A stretch of DNA of 64,000 bases from JBEEOW01 sp041191405 (GTDB lineage: Bacteria; Bacteroidota; Bacteroidia; Cytophagales; UBA9547): positions 1 through 64,000 of the forward strand of contig JBEEOW010000011.1 in NCBI GenBank assembly GCA_041191405.1, in the 5' to 3' direction. The notes below the pieces were generated by a model. The model did no database searches. It was not told the DNA's origin and saw only the letters and a list, made by a program, of their open reading frames with translations. Position 1 is the stretch's first letter. Each line of letters begins with the position of its first letter. Shown here in pieces: positions 33,494-44,800 of the stretch. A program made the position numbers and the translations under genes.

Positions 33494-34285
33494 TTGAATC
33501 TAATTGAAAAAAATACAATTTTAATAAATGATAAAATCTGGAAAATCATTGAAAGTGAAACATCTAGTGAATCAAAAATATTTATTGAAGTTAGAAATAT
33601 AGAGAAAAAAGAAATGAGTATTTATTCATATCATTTTGAATCTAATACTTATTCCTTGGTTTTTGAAAAATTAGATTGGTGGTTGAGTATTCAATATGCA
33701 AATAATTCTGTGGTTATTTTTCAATATTTTGATCCAGAAAAAATGCCATATTCAAGTAAAATTTTGGCTTATTCTATTCAAAATCAAAATATTATATGGG
33801 AAATTGATAATGCATTTTATGTTTCTACTTTCAACAATGATAAAAAATATGTTCTTGTAAATAGAACGCAATTTGAAATTCAAAAAACAATTATCATTGA
33901 TTCTGAAAATGGAAATGAAATTATAGATACAATGCCTTTGGAAAATAAACTTCAAGAAAAAATTATTTTATATAAAGAAGAAGATAAATATTTTACTGAT
34001 TTACAGAGTTTTATTTCCCAAACTACAAATCATACTGCAATTAAATTGATTGAATATTGCGAATGGCAATGTTTCATTTTAATTTCTTATTATATTTGCA
34101 GAAGTGAAAATTCATTTGAGAATTATTTACTCATTATCAATGAGAAAGGTGGCTTACATTTAAGTGAAACTTTGGGTACTTCATTAAAAGGAGTTGCAAC
34201 TGGAACTTTCTCGGTTTACAACAATTATTTGTATTTTGTAAACACTGATAATCAGATTAAAATATTGGCAATAAATGACAAATAA
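33494..34285 (+). CDS. DUF4905-like hypothetical protein
   Basis: This 263-aa soluble protein is built of beta-strand repeats. Phrases such as KIWKIIESETSSESKIFIEV, FEKLDWWLSIQYANNSVVIF and KILAYSIQNQNIIWEID suggest a propeller-like fold, and the general pattern fits the Bacteroidota-specific DUF4905 family. No function is known. The frame starts with TTG at 33494; the first in-frame ATG is 40 codons later and would remove the first strand, so TTG seems right. Its end overlaps or touches the LysM gene, so the two form an operon. Confidence 0.6.
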   Translation: MNLIEKNTILINDKIWKIIESETSSESKIFIEVRNIEKKEMSIYSYHFESNTYSLVFEKLDWWLSIQYANNSVVIFQYFDPEKMPYSSKILAYSIQNQNIIWEIDNAFYVSTFNNDKKYVLVNRTQFEIQKTIIIDSENGNEIIDTMPLENKLQEKIILYKEEDKYFTDLQSFISQTTNHTAIKLIEYCEWQCFILISYYICRSENSFENYLLIINEKGGLHLSETLGTSLKGVATGTFSVYNNYLYFVNTDNQIKILAINDK

Positions 34286-34286
34286 T

Positions 34287-35972
34287 ATGAAAAACAAGCG
34301 ATTTAACTATATAGTATTCACGATTTTAATAAGTATTTTTAGTTTTAATATTTCTTTAGCACAAAGTAAAAAAGTGCATATTTTAAAGAAGGGCGAAAAC
34401 TTATCGGTTGTTGCAAAAAAGTATAAAGTTTCATTATCGGAATTAAAAAAAGCAAATCCTAATTTAGGTGATAAATTAGATATTGGCGACAAAATCAATT
34501 TGCCAGCTTCTGCAAAATCTACAGAGAAACCAAAGCCAAAGCCTGCAACTGCTAAAGGGAAAAATAAAAAACCAGAAGCACCTGTTGAAAATGAGGAAGT
34601 TGCAGTTGAAGAATCTCCTGTAAATGATAGTGGTGATTTTATCAAACATAAAATTAAATCAGGCGAAAAATTATCTCTACTTTGTAAAAAATACAATGTA
34701 ACTCCAAAAGAAATTAAAGATGCCAACCCAACTATTGGCAAAGAAATAAAAGTTGGAACTGTAATCAATATCCCTAAAAAAGAACAAGTTACAACAGTAG
34801 TGTCTGTAGAAGAAGAACCAAAAGCGGAAACAGAATCAACACAAAATACCAATCCAAATCAAACAATTCATGTTGTAAAGTCAAAAGAAACACTTTACAC
34901 AATTGCAAAAAAATATAAAACTACAGTTGCTAAAATTCAGAAATTAAATCCTGAATTAGGTATGTCTGTTAAAATTGGGCAATCAATAATTGTTGCAGAT
35001 AAATCTGCAAATTCAAAACCAAATGTTTCTGAACAAGCTAGTAATCAAGAGGAAACAAAAGGAAATGGCATTCATATTGTTAAGTCAAAAGAAACATTAT
35101 CATCAATTGCTAAAAAATATAAAGTAACTTTAGTTGCACTTAAAAAAGCTAATCCCAAAGCAGCAAAAGGCTTAAAACTTGGTCAGGAATTAATTATTCC
35201 TGGTTTAAATAATTCACAAGAAACAGTTAGCGAAGAAGTTGTAGAAAAACCAACTAAACCACAAGCTGAACCTGTTACTGAAGATATTTCAGTTGAAAAA
35301 GGTTATCATTTAGTAAAACCTCGTCAAACACTTTATTCAATTGCTAAGCAATATAAAGTTTCGGTAACCCAATTAACCAAATGGAATAATTTAAAAGGAA
35401 GCATTGATGTAAATCAAAAACTAATAGTAAGTAAAGCTAAATTTGATGAAATAAATGCTGAAAATGTTTCAAATACTCCAACTGAAACTATTGCTTCAAG
35501 TGAAGTAAAACAAGAAGAAAAAGTATCTCCGATTGTTCCAGCTGAAACATTAAATACAAGAAAATCAGCATATACCGAACCTGATGAACCAATAAAACAA
35601 GAAACATCAAGAGCAGTTGTTGTTGTAAAAGAACCTGAACCAGTTGTTGATCCTTCAACAATTAAAGTAACTACTAGTACTGCAGTAAATGCAAGTGGTT
35701 ATAATAAAATTACTGAATCTGGTTTAGGGGAAATTATGGGTGAAAATGTAGAAACTACTAAGTTTTTGGCATTACACAAAACAGCTCCAATTGGAACTTT
35801 GATTCAAGTAAAAAATCCAATGAATGGCGTTGCAATATTTGTGAGGGTAATTGGTAAATTACCTGATACGCCAGCAAATGATAAAATTGTAATTAAAGTT
35901 ACCAAAAAAGTAAGAGAAAGAATTGGCGCTTTAAATTCAAGGTTCCCAGTTGAAATCTCATACATACCTTAA
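34287..35972 (+). CDS. Secreted LysM-repeat protein with RlpA-like C-terminus
   Basis: A signal peptide (FTILISIFSFNISLAQ) is followed by five LysM domains. Each has the pattern HxxKxxExLxxIAKKYKxxxxxLxxxN, at about residues 31-75, 120-165, 198-240, 262-306 and 342-385, separated by Pro/Glu/Lys-rich linkers. The C-terminal ~105 residues (KTAPIGTLIQVKNPMNGVAI, FVRVIGKLPDTP) look like a double-psi beta-barrel of the RlpA type. It probably binds peptidoglycan in the periplasm. An in-frame ATG at 34275 is possible, but the ATG at 34287 directly follows the stop of the upstream gene and gives a better signal peptide. Confidence 0.88.
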   Translation: MKNKRFNYIVFTILISIFSFNISLAQSKKVHILKKGENLSVVAKKYKVSLSELKKANPNLGDKLDIGDKINLPASAKSTEKPKPKPATAKGKNKKPEAPVENEEVAVEESPVNDSGDFIKHKIKSGEKLSLLCKKYNVTPKEIKDANPTIGKEIKVGTVINIPKKEQVTTVVSVEEEPKAETESTQNTNPNQTIHVVKSKETLYTIAKKYKTTVAKIQKLNPELGMSVKIGQSIIVADKSANSKPNVSEQASNQEETKGNGIHIVKSKETLSSIAKKYKVTLVALKKANPKAAKGLKLGQELIIPGLNNSQETVSEEVVEKPTKPQAEPVTEDISVEKGYHLVKPRQTLYSIAKQYKVSVTQLTKWNNLKGSIDVNQKLIVSKAKFDEINAENVSNTPTETIASSEVKQEEKVSPIVPAETLNTRKSAYTEPDEPIKQETSRAVVVVKEPEPVVDPSTIKVTTSTAVNASGYNKITESGLGEIMGENVETTKFLALHKTAPIGTLIQVKNPMNGVAIFVRVIGKLPDTPANDKIVIKVTKKVRERIGALNSRFPVEISYIP

Positions 35973-36049
35973 ATTATATGATTTAAATTACTTTTTTTAG
36001 AAAAATTTAAAAAGTTTGTCTAAATTGGTGATTCAAAAGTAAAGTAAAA

Positions 36050-36766
36050 ATGCTTAAGAAAGTAGAAAACATTGCATGTGAAACTTGTGGTAGTAGGTCA
36101 GAATCTCTATTTAGTGGAATTTCTGAAGTACACCTTTGTCAACTGTCTGAAAATAAATCTTGTATCAAATATAAAAAAGGTCAGGTAATATTTTATGAAG
36201 GTACAAGACCACTTGGTTTATTTTGTGTAAATGAAGGAAAAATAAAAATTTACAAAGACGGCTCTCAAGGTAAAGAACAAATTATCAATTTTGCTAAAAA
36301 TGGTAGTTTTTTAGGTTACAGAGCTTTACTAAGTGAAGAGTTATATGCAGCCTCAGCAAGTGTAATCGAAGATGCTACAGTATGTTTTATTCCTAAAGCT
36401 GATTTTTTAAAAGTATTTAGCGAAGATGCTAATTTTGTAAACAAATTGATGAAAGCTGTTTGTCACGAAATTGGAGTTTTGGAGGAAAAAGTAATTAATC
36501 TTGCACAAAAATCTGTACGTGAACGTTTAGCTACTACCCTACTTATGCTTAGAGAAGCATTTGGTTTAGATGGTGGCGACAAAACAGATCTAATTGACCT
36601 TGCACTTTCTAGAGAAGATTTAGCAAATATTGTAGGTACTGCAACTGAAACTGTAATTCGCTTACTTGCTGATTTTAAAGAAGAAAAACTGATTGCTACA
36701 GAAGGTAAAAAAATTAAAATATTAAGTGTAAAAGGTTTAGCAAAAGCTGCTGATTTTTACGGTTGA
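36050..36766 (+). CDS. Crp/Fnr-family transcription regulator
   Basis: The protein has a cyclic-nucleotide-binding-type beta-roll (about 40-150; KGQVIFYEGTRPLGLFCVNE, GKEQIINFAKNGSFLGYRAL) and a C-terminal winged helix (about 165-238; LSREDLANIVGTATETVIRL). Four Cys lie in the first 40 residues (ACETCGSRS, HLCQL, KSCIKY), a layout like FNR iron-sulfur sensors, although the fourth FNR Cys in the beta-roll is absent. This kind of N-terminus is common in Bacteroidota. It may respond to oxygen or redox, which is an inference. A terminator hairpin follows at 36793-36825. Confidence 0.9.
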   Translation: MLKKVENIACETCGSRSESLFSGISEVHLCQLSENKSCIKYKKGQVIFYEGTRPLGLFCVNEGKIKIYKDGSQGKEQIINFAKNGSFLGYRALLSEELYAASASVIEDATVCFIPKADFLKVFSEDANFVNKLMKAVCHEIGVLEEKVINLAQKSVRERLATTLLMLREAFGLDGGDKTDLIDLALSREDLANIVGTATETVIRLLADFKEEKLIATEGKKIKILSVKGLAKAADFYG

Positions 36767-36792
36767 TAATCTTGTAAATAAATTAAATATTC

Positions 36793-36829
36793 AAAATCCT
36801 CTTTCAATTATTGTTAGAGGATTTTTAGT
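36793..36829 (+). terminator. Hairpin terminator after the Crp/Fnr gene
   Basis: Stem aaaatcctct / agaggatttt with a 13-nt loop, followed by a T-rich run. Confidence 0.88.
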
Positions 36830-36913
36830 TTTTAAATGAGTATTATTTAAATAAAATACTTAATCACTATTATTTTTTACTTAAATTTAAGAATTAAAAT
36901 ATTGTTTTTTACC

Positions 36914-38644
36914 ATGAATCCAACTTCAAAAGTATTTGCTGATTTTTTTAAAGACGAAACAAATTTAAGTTCAAAAGCTGAATTGTTAATGGACAAAATG
37001 CTTGAAGGGCACATTTGTATTCCTTTAGATATTGAAGAATCAAAAGCTTTGCAAAAAAGCAAATTCGTATATAACAATACAGAAAAACAACCTTTTATAA
37101 TTGAAAATTCTAAACTTTATTTACAACGATATTTTGAATATGAGACTTCAATTATTCAGAGAATCAAAGCTTTAATTGATGCTAGTCAATCGGAAGTTGA
37201 AAATACAATGCAAAAGTTATTAGCTGAAAAAACGCTAATTACTCAACTATTTACTAATGATGGACCGGAAATAGACTGGCAATTAATAGCAGCATTGAAT
37301 GCTTGTTTACATAACTTTGCAATCATCACTGGCGGACCAGGAACAGGTAAAACTACCACTGTTTCAAAGCTTTTATGTATTTTATTGAAGTTAAATCCCT
37401 CATTAAGAATTACTTTGGCTGCACCTACCGGTAAGGCTGCTATGCGAATGAAAGAATCTTTGAGTAATTCATTTAAACATTTAAAGATTGATACTGTAAT
37501 TCAACAAAAATTAGAAATAATTCAGCCACAAACTATTCATAGATTATTAGGATACATTAAAGATTCTCCATACTTTAAACATCATGCTGATAATCAGTTG
37601 CAATATGATTTAATTGTAATTGACGAAGCTTCTATGATTGATATTCCGATGATGTCAAAATTACTAGAAGCGACAAATGAAAATACTAAAATTCTATTTT
37701 TAGGAGATAAAAATCAATTGGCTTCCGTTGAGGCAGGTTCTGTATTTAGCGATTTTTGTTCATTGCAAAGTAAAATGAACACTTTTAATCAAGCTAAAAT
37801 TGATTTATTTAACAGTTTTGTTTCATTGCCTTCGCAAAAGTTAAACATCGATTATATTAACAATGAAAACCACTTTTTTGCTGGTTTAACAACTGAATTA
37901 CAAGTTAGTAGAAGATTTAACAGTGAAGAAGGAATTGGTTATTTTAGTAAATCCGTTATTGATGGAAAAACAATTGAAATTGATAATTGGAAATCTCAGC
38001 CAACTCATATTCAAAAAGGAATTACTTTATTTAATGAATTAGCTGATTTGAATCAAGATATTCTTCAATTTTCAAATTATATAAATGAGCCAGATATTAA
38101 TAATGCATTACAATTAACTTTGAAAATCAGAGTTTTATGTGCAGTAAAAGAAGGTATTCATGGTGTAAAAGCATGTAATCAATACATTGAAAAAGTACTT
38201 ACTGATGCAGGATTAATTCAGCCTAAATACGGGTTTTATGAAAATCAATTAATAATGATTACTTCAAATAATTATGGATTATCCTTATTTAATGGAGATA
38301 TTGGCATAGTTAGGAAGGATAAGGAAGGTAATTTGAAAGCCTTTTTTGAAGACGCAAATCAAGAGAATGGTTTAAAAATTATAGCAACAAGTTATATAAA
38401 AAGCTACGAAACTGCTTTTGCAATGACAATTCATAAAAGTCAAGGCTCTGAATTTGATACCGCAATTGTAATTATGCCTGATAATGAAGCTCCAATTTTA
38501 ACTCGAGAATTATTATACACTGGTATTACTAGGGCTAAAACAATGGCTAAAATTTTAGTAAAACAAGATATTTTAGATTTTACTATTAATCAACAAGTTC
38601 AACGAATTTCAGGTATTCAAGACAGAATAAAACAATGGGTGTAA
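36914..38644 (+). CDS. recD: Exodeoxyribonuclease V, alpha subunit
   Basis: RecD is the 5'-3' SF1B helicase of RecBCD. Walker A is ITGGPGTGKTTTVSKLL. Further motifs are TLAAPTGKAAMRMKESL, VIDEASMIDIPMMSKLL, LGDKNQLASVEAGSVF and, near the end, FAMTIHKSQGSEFDTAIVIM and LLYTGITRAKTMAKI. The ATG at 36914 (MNPTSKVFADFF) is preferred to an upstream TTG. It is the first gene of a recD-recC-recB operon and overlaps recC by 10 bp. Confidence 0.95.
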   Translation: MNPTSKVFADFFKDETNLSSKAELLMDKMLEGHICIPLDIEESKALQKSKFVYNNTEKQPFIIENSKLYLQRYFEYETSIIQRIKALIDASQSEVENTMQKLLAEKTLITQLFTNDGPEIDWQLIAALNACLHNFAIITGGPGTGKTTTVSKLLCILLKLNPSLRITLAAPTGKAAMRMKESLSNSFKHLKIDTVIQQKLEIIQPQTIHRLLGYIKDSPYFKHHADNQLQYDLIVIDEASMIDIPMMSKLLEATNENTKILFLGDKNQLASVEAGSVFSDFCSLQSKMNTFNQAKIDLFNSFVSLPSQKLNIDYINNENHFFAGLTTELQVSRRFNSEEGIGYFSKSVIDGKTIEIDNWKSQPTHIQKGITLFNELADLNQDILQFSNYINEPDINNALQLTLKIRVLCAVKEGIHGVKACNQYIEKVLTDAGLIQPKYGFYENQLIMITSNNYGLSLFNGDIGIVRKDKEGNLKAFFEDANQENGLKIIATSYIKSYETAFAMTIHKSQGSEFDTAIVIMPDNEAPILTRELLYTGITRAKTMAKILVKQDILDFTINQQVQRISGIQDRIKQWV

Positions 38645-41600
38645 AATTATATTTTTCTAATAAACTTAATTCATTGGTAAATCAACTTTCAGATGATTTA
38701 CATCAATTGCAATATTCGGTTTTCAAACCTGAGTTAATTGTTACGCAAACTGAAGGTATGCAACAATGGGTTTGTATGGAATTGGCAAAACTAAATTCTG
38801 TTTTTGCCAATTTTGAGTTTAAAAAACCTAATGATATTATTTTACATGTTGCACAGTTAGCTAGCGTAACTGAACATTATGCAATGAACACCGAAAAAAT
38901 TAAGTGGATTTTGTATTTTTTACTTGTTGAAGATGAGTTTAAAGTGAAGTTTCCACAAGTGAGTCATTATTATCAAAATGCTGATAATGCAGATGTGAAA
39001 AGAATGCAATTGGCTACAAAAATAGCCGATTTGTTTGACCAAATGGTTATTTATCGCCCTGCATACATCAAAGCTTGGAATGAAAATTCGCTCCTCAACA
39101 CCGATGATGAAACAGAGCAATGGCAAGCTAATTTATGGGCTCAAATGCGATTGAAACTTGATAATCCATTAGATAGAACACAATTGAAAGATAAATTAAT
39201 TTTTCAATTGAAAAATGATAACAATCTACAAGAGTTATTACAGAAATCTTTACCAACAATTTCGGTATTTGGCTTGTCAATTTTAACGCAATACCACATT
39301 GAGTTTTTTTATGAAGTTTCAAAGTATGTAAATGTAAATTTTTATTTTCTTAACCCTGCTCCTGAACAATTTTGGTTCGATTATAAATCTGAAAAAGAAA
39401 TAATTAGATTTAAATATAAGTATAAAGACTTTAACTCTGAAAGTGTACTTGTTGGCAATGATTTATTAACTAGTTGGGGTAAAATTGGTCAGGATTTATA
39501 TGCTGAATTATTAGCAATTGATGAGTTTTCTAATGCTTTAGAAAGCACAGAAACCATTGAACCTGAAAGGAATACATTATTAAATATTATCAAAAATGAA
39601 ATATTTAACAATATTCCTCCTGATGAACGTGAAAATATAGATTCTAAGTTTTTGTACGACAAAAGTATTCAGATAGTTAGTTGCCATACTGAAGCTAGAG
39701 AAATAGAAGTTTTGTACATTTTTTTAGTTAAAACAATTTCAGAAAATCAAGATATTTCGCCGAGTGATATTTTGGTAATGGTGCCAAATATTGAAAACTA
39801 TTCTCCATTCATACAATCAATATTTGATAATGCACCTTATAAACTACCTTATGCTTTGGCAGATAGAGATTTACAACAAAGTGATGAATTGATTGCAGTT
39901 TTATTTTCATTATTAGAATTAACAAGTTTTGAATTTACATCAGAAAAAATACTACAACTTATTGATTATAAAATTATAACTAATAAATACAATATTACAA
40001 ATCCTGCTCTAATAAGACGAGTTGTAAAAGATGTAAATATTAGATTTGGCTGGGGAAATACTGAAAATGAACTTAATTCAGCAACTGAAACATACTTAGT
40101 TTCCTGGCAAAGTGGTATTGAACGCATAGTTATGGGCATTGCCATGAAAGGTGGCGAAATGTACAATTATAATGGCAAAGAAACACTTTGTTATGATGCT
40201 CTCGAAGGTGGTGATGCCTTAGAATTATTAAATTTCATAGTATTTTTAAAAGCTATTCAAAACTTAATTGTTGAAGGTATTGAAGAAAGAACTTTGCCTG
40301 AGTGGCGAGTATATATTCAACTTATTGCCGAAAAACTACTTGACGATAATACCGAACATGAAGGTTTAACTCAAGTTTTAAATAGATTAGATTATATCAT
40401 TGAATTAGAAGAACTTATTGATTCAAAAATACCGAGAAATGTATTTATGCAATCAATCAGTAGTATTTTTAATTCAAATGCAGCTAATACAGGATATCTT
40501 AAAGGAAATATTACTTTTTGTTCTACTTTGCCCATGCGTAGTATTCCATTTAAAGTAATTGCAATGCTTGGAATGAATAGTTTGGATTTTCCACGTCAGG
40601 AAACTCCAATCGGCTTTGATTTAATTGCTAAAAAACCTCAAAAAGGCGATAGAAATAGCAAAGCCAATGATAAATATTTATTCCTAGAGGCTTTATTATC
40701 AACTGATAATGTATTTTATCTGAGTTACAAAGGTAGAAGTACAAAAGATAATTCTCACAAGGAACCTTCAATATTGATTGATGAATTGGTGAATTATATT
40801 CAGCAAAAGTCTAAAATTGAAAATATAGATAAAATACTAATTACTGAGCATCCATTACATGCATTTAGTGAAAAATATTTCAATGCAGAAAACGATAATT
40901 TATTTACCTATTTTAATTTTTCAGAGAATAAAAATACAGTACAATTTTCTGAAAATATTCAAGAAAAGCCATTAGAAAAAGAAATAAAACTAGATGCATT
41001 TATCAATGCAATTGCAAAACCTATAAATCATTACTTTAACCATAAGCTAGGAATTTATTATAATAAAGATTCATTATTAGTTCCTGAAAATGAAGAATTT
41101 GAATTAGACAAGTTAAAGCAATTTAATTTAAAAAATTATTTAGTTTCTAATGAATTAAATGAAGATTTTATTAAATTAGAAAAACATAAAGGTACAATTC
41201 CTTTGGCAAATGCGGGAAAAGCAACATTAAGTCTAATTGATGAAGAAATTGCTGAATACAAATCAATATTTAAGTCATTAGTTGAAGATACTCACAAAAT
41301 TAATCATAACGGAATTGTACAATTATCTCAATTAGAAATTCATTTTGATATTGATTTATTTTTAACATTAAATGGAGTTGAAAAACAGATCATTGTTGGA
41401 TTTTCAAAAGATTTGGCATCAAATACCATTCGAGCATGGATTAAACATTTAATTTTAATTGCATCAGGAAAAATCGTTGAAACACAATTGATTAGTAAAA
41501 ATACAAAAGAAGTAATTACCCTTTATCACACAACTTTTAATAATCAACATGAAGCAGTTAAATTACTTCAACAATTTGAAGAATTTTATTTGAAAGCAAG

Positions 41601-41862
41601 TGCTGAAATTCAAGTATTAGTGCACAAATCGGCTTTTGATGAATGGGAGAAATTGTCAACAAAAGAACCTAACCCTCAAAAACTTGCAGAAAATATTGCC
41701 AAAAAATTAAAAGGTGTAAACGGCGACATAAACTATAATGAATATCTACAAGTGCTTGATTCGTTAAATGGAATTAAAGATGAATTTGATGAGCAATTCA
41801 TCAATTCAATTGATTCAATTTACAATCCAATTAAACAACATTTTTTAAACCAACAAAATTAA
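38635..41862 (+). CDS. recC: Exodeoxyribonuclease V, gamma subunit
   Basis: RecC is the helicase-like scaffold that recognises Chi in RecBCD. The N-terminus LNSLVNQLSDDLHQLQYSVF, then VTQTEGMQQWVCMELA, SVFGLSILTQYHIEFF and VSCHTEAREIEVLY are conserved RecC landmarks. The C-terminal inactive nuclease-like domain is present (about 800-1070). The 1075-aa length is normal. It starts inside recD, and recB follows after 6 bp. RecBCD repairs double-strand breaks and degrades unprotected phage DNA, a core partner for restriction systems. Confidence 0.94.
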   Translation: MGVKLYFSNKLNSLVNQLSDDLHQLQYSVFKPELIVTQTEGMQQWVCMELAKLNSVFANFEFKKPNDIILHVAQLASVTEHYAMNTEKIKWILYFLLVEDEFKVKFPQVSHYYQNADNADVKRMQLATKIADLFDQMVIYRPAYIKAWNENSLLNTDDETEQWQANLWAQMRLKLDNPLDRTQLKDKLIFQLKNDNNLQELLQKSLPTISVFGLSILTQYHIEFFYEVSKYVNVNFYFLNPAPEQFWFDYKSEKEIIRFKYKYKDFNSESVLVGNDLLTSWGKIGQDLYAELLAIDEFSNALESTETIEPERNTLLNIIKNEIFNNIPPDERENIDSKFLYDKSIQIVSCHTEAREIEVLYIFLVKTISENQDISPSDILVMVPNIENYSPFIQSIFDNAPYKLPYALADRDLQQSDELIAVLFSLLELTSFEFTSEKILQLIDYKIITNKYNITNPALIRRVVKDVNIRFGWGNTENELNSATETYLVSWQSGIERIVMGIAMKGGEMYNYNGKETLCYDALEGGDALELLNFIVFLKAIQNLIVEGIEERTLPEWRVYIQLIAEKLLDDNTEHEGLTQVLNRLDYIIELEELIDSKIPRNVFMQSISSIFNSNAANTGYLKGNITFCSTLPMRSIPFKVIAMLGMNSLDFPRQETPIGFDLIAKKPQKGDRNSKANDKYLFLEALLSTDNVFYLSYKGRSTKDNSHKEPSILIDELVNYIQQKSKIENIDKILITEHPLHAFSEKYFNAENDNLFTYFNFSENKNTVQFSENIQEKPLEKEIKLDAFINAIAKPINHYFNHKLGIYYNKDSLLVPENEEFELDKLKQFNLKNYLVSNELNEDFIKLEKHKGTIPLANAGKATLSLIDEEIAEYKSIFKSLVEDTHKINHNGIVQLSQLEIHFDIDLFLTLNGVEKQIIVGFSKDLASNTIRAWIKHLILIASGKIVETQLISKNTKEVITLYHTTFNNQHEAVKLLQQFEEFYLKASAEIQVLVHKSAFDEWEKLSTKEPNPQKLAENIAKKLKGVNGDINYNEYLQVLDSLNGIKDEFDEQFINSIDSIYNPIKQHFLNQQN

Positions 41863-41868
41863 TTTTAT

Positions 41869-44800
41869 ATGCAAAAGTTTGATGTAAATACTGTTCAATT
41901 ACAAGGCAATAATTTAATTGAGGCAAGTGCAGGTACTGGTAAAACTTACTCAGTTGGTATATTGGTATTGAGACTTTTAATTGAAAAACCAATTTCTGTA
42001 AAAGAGATTTTAATGGTAACATTTACCGAAGCTGCTGTTGAAGAATTAAAAAGTAGAATTAGGAAATTTATATACCAAGCCTGGCAATATAGTAATAATA
42101 CTTCAATTCAAATTGAGGAAAAAGGTATCAAAGAATTACTAGATAAGCGTACAGATTTAGAGGAAGTTAGCAAAAAATTAAATGAAGCAATTTTGCTTAT
42201 TGATGAAATAGCAATTTCAACCATTCACGGATTTTGTACACGAACTCTTAAAGAATTTGCCTTTGAAACAAATCAAAACTTTGATTTGAAGATGGTTCCT
42301 GACTTATCAGAAGTAAAAAATGAGGCACTGTTTACAGTTTGGAGAAGGGATGTAACTGTTTTACCAACTGAAATTTTAAAAGTAATTTTCAAAGCTGGTT
42401 TTAATCAAACGCAATTATTAGATATAACAAAACAAGTTATTGATAACAAAAAAATCATTGATGATTTAATTGAAAATATTGATGACAATCAACTTGTAAT
42501 TAATACTTTAGATAATCTTTCTAACCTTCAAGTTACAGCTTTAGAAACACTTCAAGAATTTATTAAAGATAATTATAGTTCTATTTCAAATTCAATTAAT
42601 AAAGCTAATAAAAACAGTAACTTATATAAAAAGTTTAACAAGTCAATTGACCAAATTTTAGATAATTTTGATGCCTTTCTTGAGGACGTAAATAAAAATA
42701 TTCAGAAAAATATATTTGATAATCAGTTTGTTGAAACTTTTTTACAGTTTCAACATGATACTGCAGAATATGGCATTTTTGTGAATAAATTAGTTTCAAG
42801 CTATTATTTAAAATGTGCGGTTTCAATTTGCGAAGAAATCAAAAACATTAAAAACAGACGCAATATTCAATCTTTTGATGATTTAATTCTAAATCTTCAT
42901 AAGACAGTTACTGTATCTGAAAATAATGAACAATTAATCAAGGGCTTACAAAAAAAATACAAAGCTATTTTTATTGATGAATTTCAGGATACAGACAAAT
43001 TGCAATACGAAATATTTTCATCAGCATTTGAAAATTCGTCTGCAATAATGTTTTATATCGGTGATCCAAAACAGTCAATTTATGGATTTAGAAAAGCCGA
43101 TTTAGATACTTACAAACTTGCCAGAAGTAAAGCAAATTGTTTTACGATGGATGTAAATTTTAGAAGTAATATTGCATTATTAAATGAATTAAATAACTTT
43201 TTTTCACTTGAAAATCCATTTTTAGACCCTGAAATTGAATACCAAAATGTGCACTGTGGTAAACCTAAACTTGGTACTTTGGTAAATACTAACAATGAAC
43301 CAATTCAAAGTTTAGAGTTTTTTTCTTATTCAAATAAAGAGAATTTAAACACTCATTTGGTAGAATATATTTTGTTAATGCTTAGTTCGCCATATCAAAT
43401 TTTTGAAAATGAGGTTTACAGAAATGTGCAACCAAGTGATATTGGTATTTTGGTTAGAAGTAACGATGAAGGTAGAGCATTAAAACTTGATTTGGGCAAA
43501 CGTGGTATTCCTGCGGTTGTGGTTGATGATACCAAGATTTTTGATTCAGACGAAATCAATTATGTAATATATATCTTACAGGCAATCAATGACATAAACA
43601 ATAGTACAATCAATAAAGCATTAGGTACTCCCCTATTTTTAGATCATTTTGAAGATATAATTCGCATTAATCATGAAGTTGAAATTTTAAACTTTGAAAA
43701 AATTAAAGAAGAATTAAATACCAAAGGTGTTTACAGTGCTTTGCACACTTTGCTCGATATTTATAATCTGAGAAACAATCTATTACAAGCAAATCATAAA
43801 AAAGGGAATAGAATAATTACCAATTTTCTACACATAACTGAGTTATTACATAAGCAACAATCTCGATTTAAGTTAACACTTGAGGAGATGATTGATTGGT
43901 TAAAAAGAGCTCAAAAAGGCGGTATTAGTACTGAAAATAATTTTGAACAAAGACTCGAAAGTGACGAAAATGCTGTAAATATTGTAACTGTTCATAAATC
44001 TAAAGGCTTGGCTTACAATATTGTATTTGCGCCATTTCTTGACAAAACCTATAAACCACCTAAAAACAATATCTTAAGTTTTAAACAAAATAATGAATAT
44101 GTTTTTAGTTTAGATTTAAAAAATGAGGAATACTTAAATATTCATAAATCTTTATTTGATCAAGAGGCTAAAAGACTTATTTATGTTGCTCTTACAAGGG
44201 CTGTATATTATTGTGGTGTTTATGGAAAATTGAAAGACAAAAGCGAGTCAACATTATCGTCGTTTATAAACCATTGGGACAGAAATTATGGAACAATTTC
44301 AGTTGAAGAAAACACTTTAATAACTGAAAATCAATATAAAATCAACATACCAATAGTAAAATATAAACCTCATTTACAGGCTATTAATAAAGATTTTAGG
44401 AAGAAATGGTCTGTGTTGAGTTATTCAAGTATTGCAACGCACAATACTTTATTCATTGCAAATAACAATGAGTCATTACCAAGTGATGAATTTGAGCATT
44501 TTATTTTTTACAAAATGCCAAAAGGAACCAATTTCGGACAATTTGTACATCATATTTTAGAGAATATTCATTTTGCTGATGCTAAGTTTTGGGATAAAAA
44601 AATACACTTTGCTGCTCAAAAATATTTGGGATGGACAAATACTTTAACTCCAAACAATGAAATTGAATTAAAACATTATAAATCCTTTCTAAACCATATT
44701 TGTAATACTGAAATTTATACACCTCATTCAACTTTTAAAATATCTGACATTCAACACAAAATATGTGAAATGCAGTTTTATTTTGATTACAAGAAAATCA

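Noticed and set aside
34307..34852. Minus-strand 181-codon frame opposite the LysM gene
   Set aside because: It mirrors the Lys/Pro-rich LysM linker and has no independent features.
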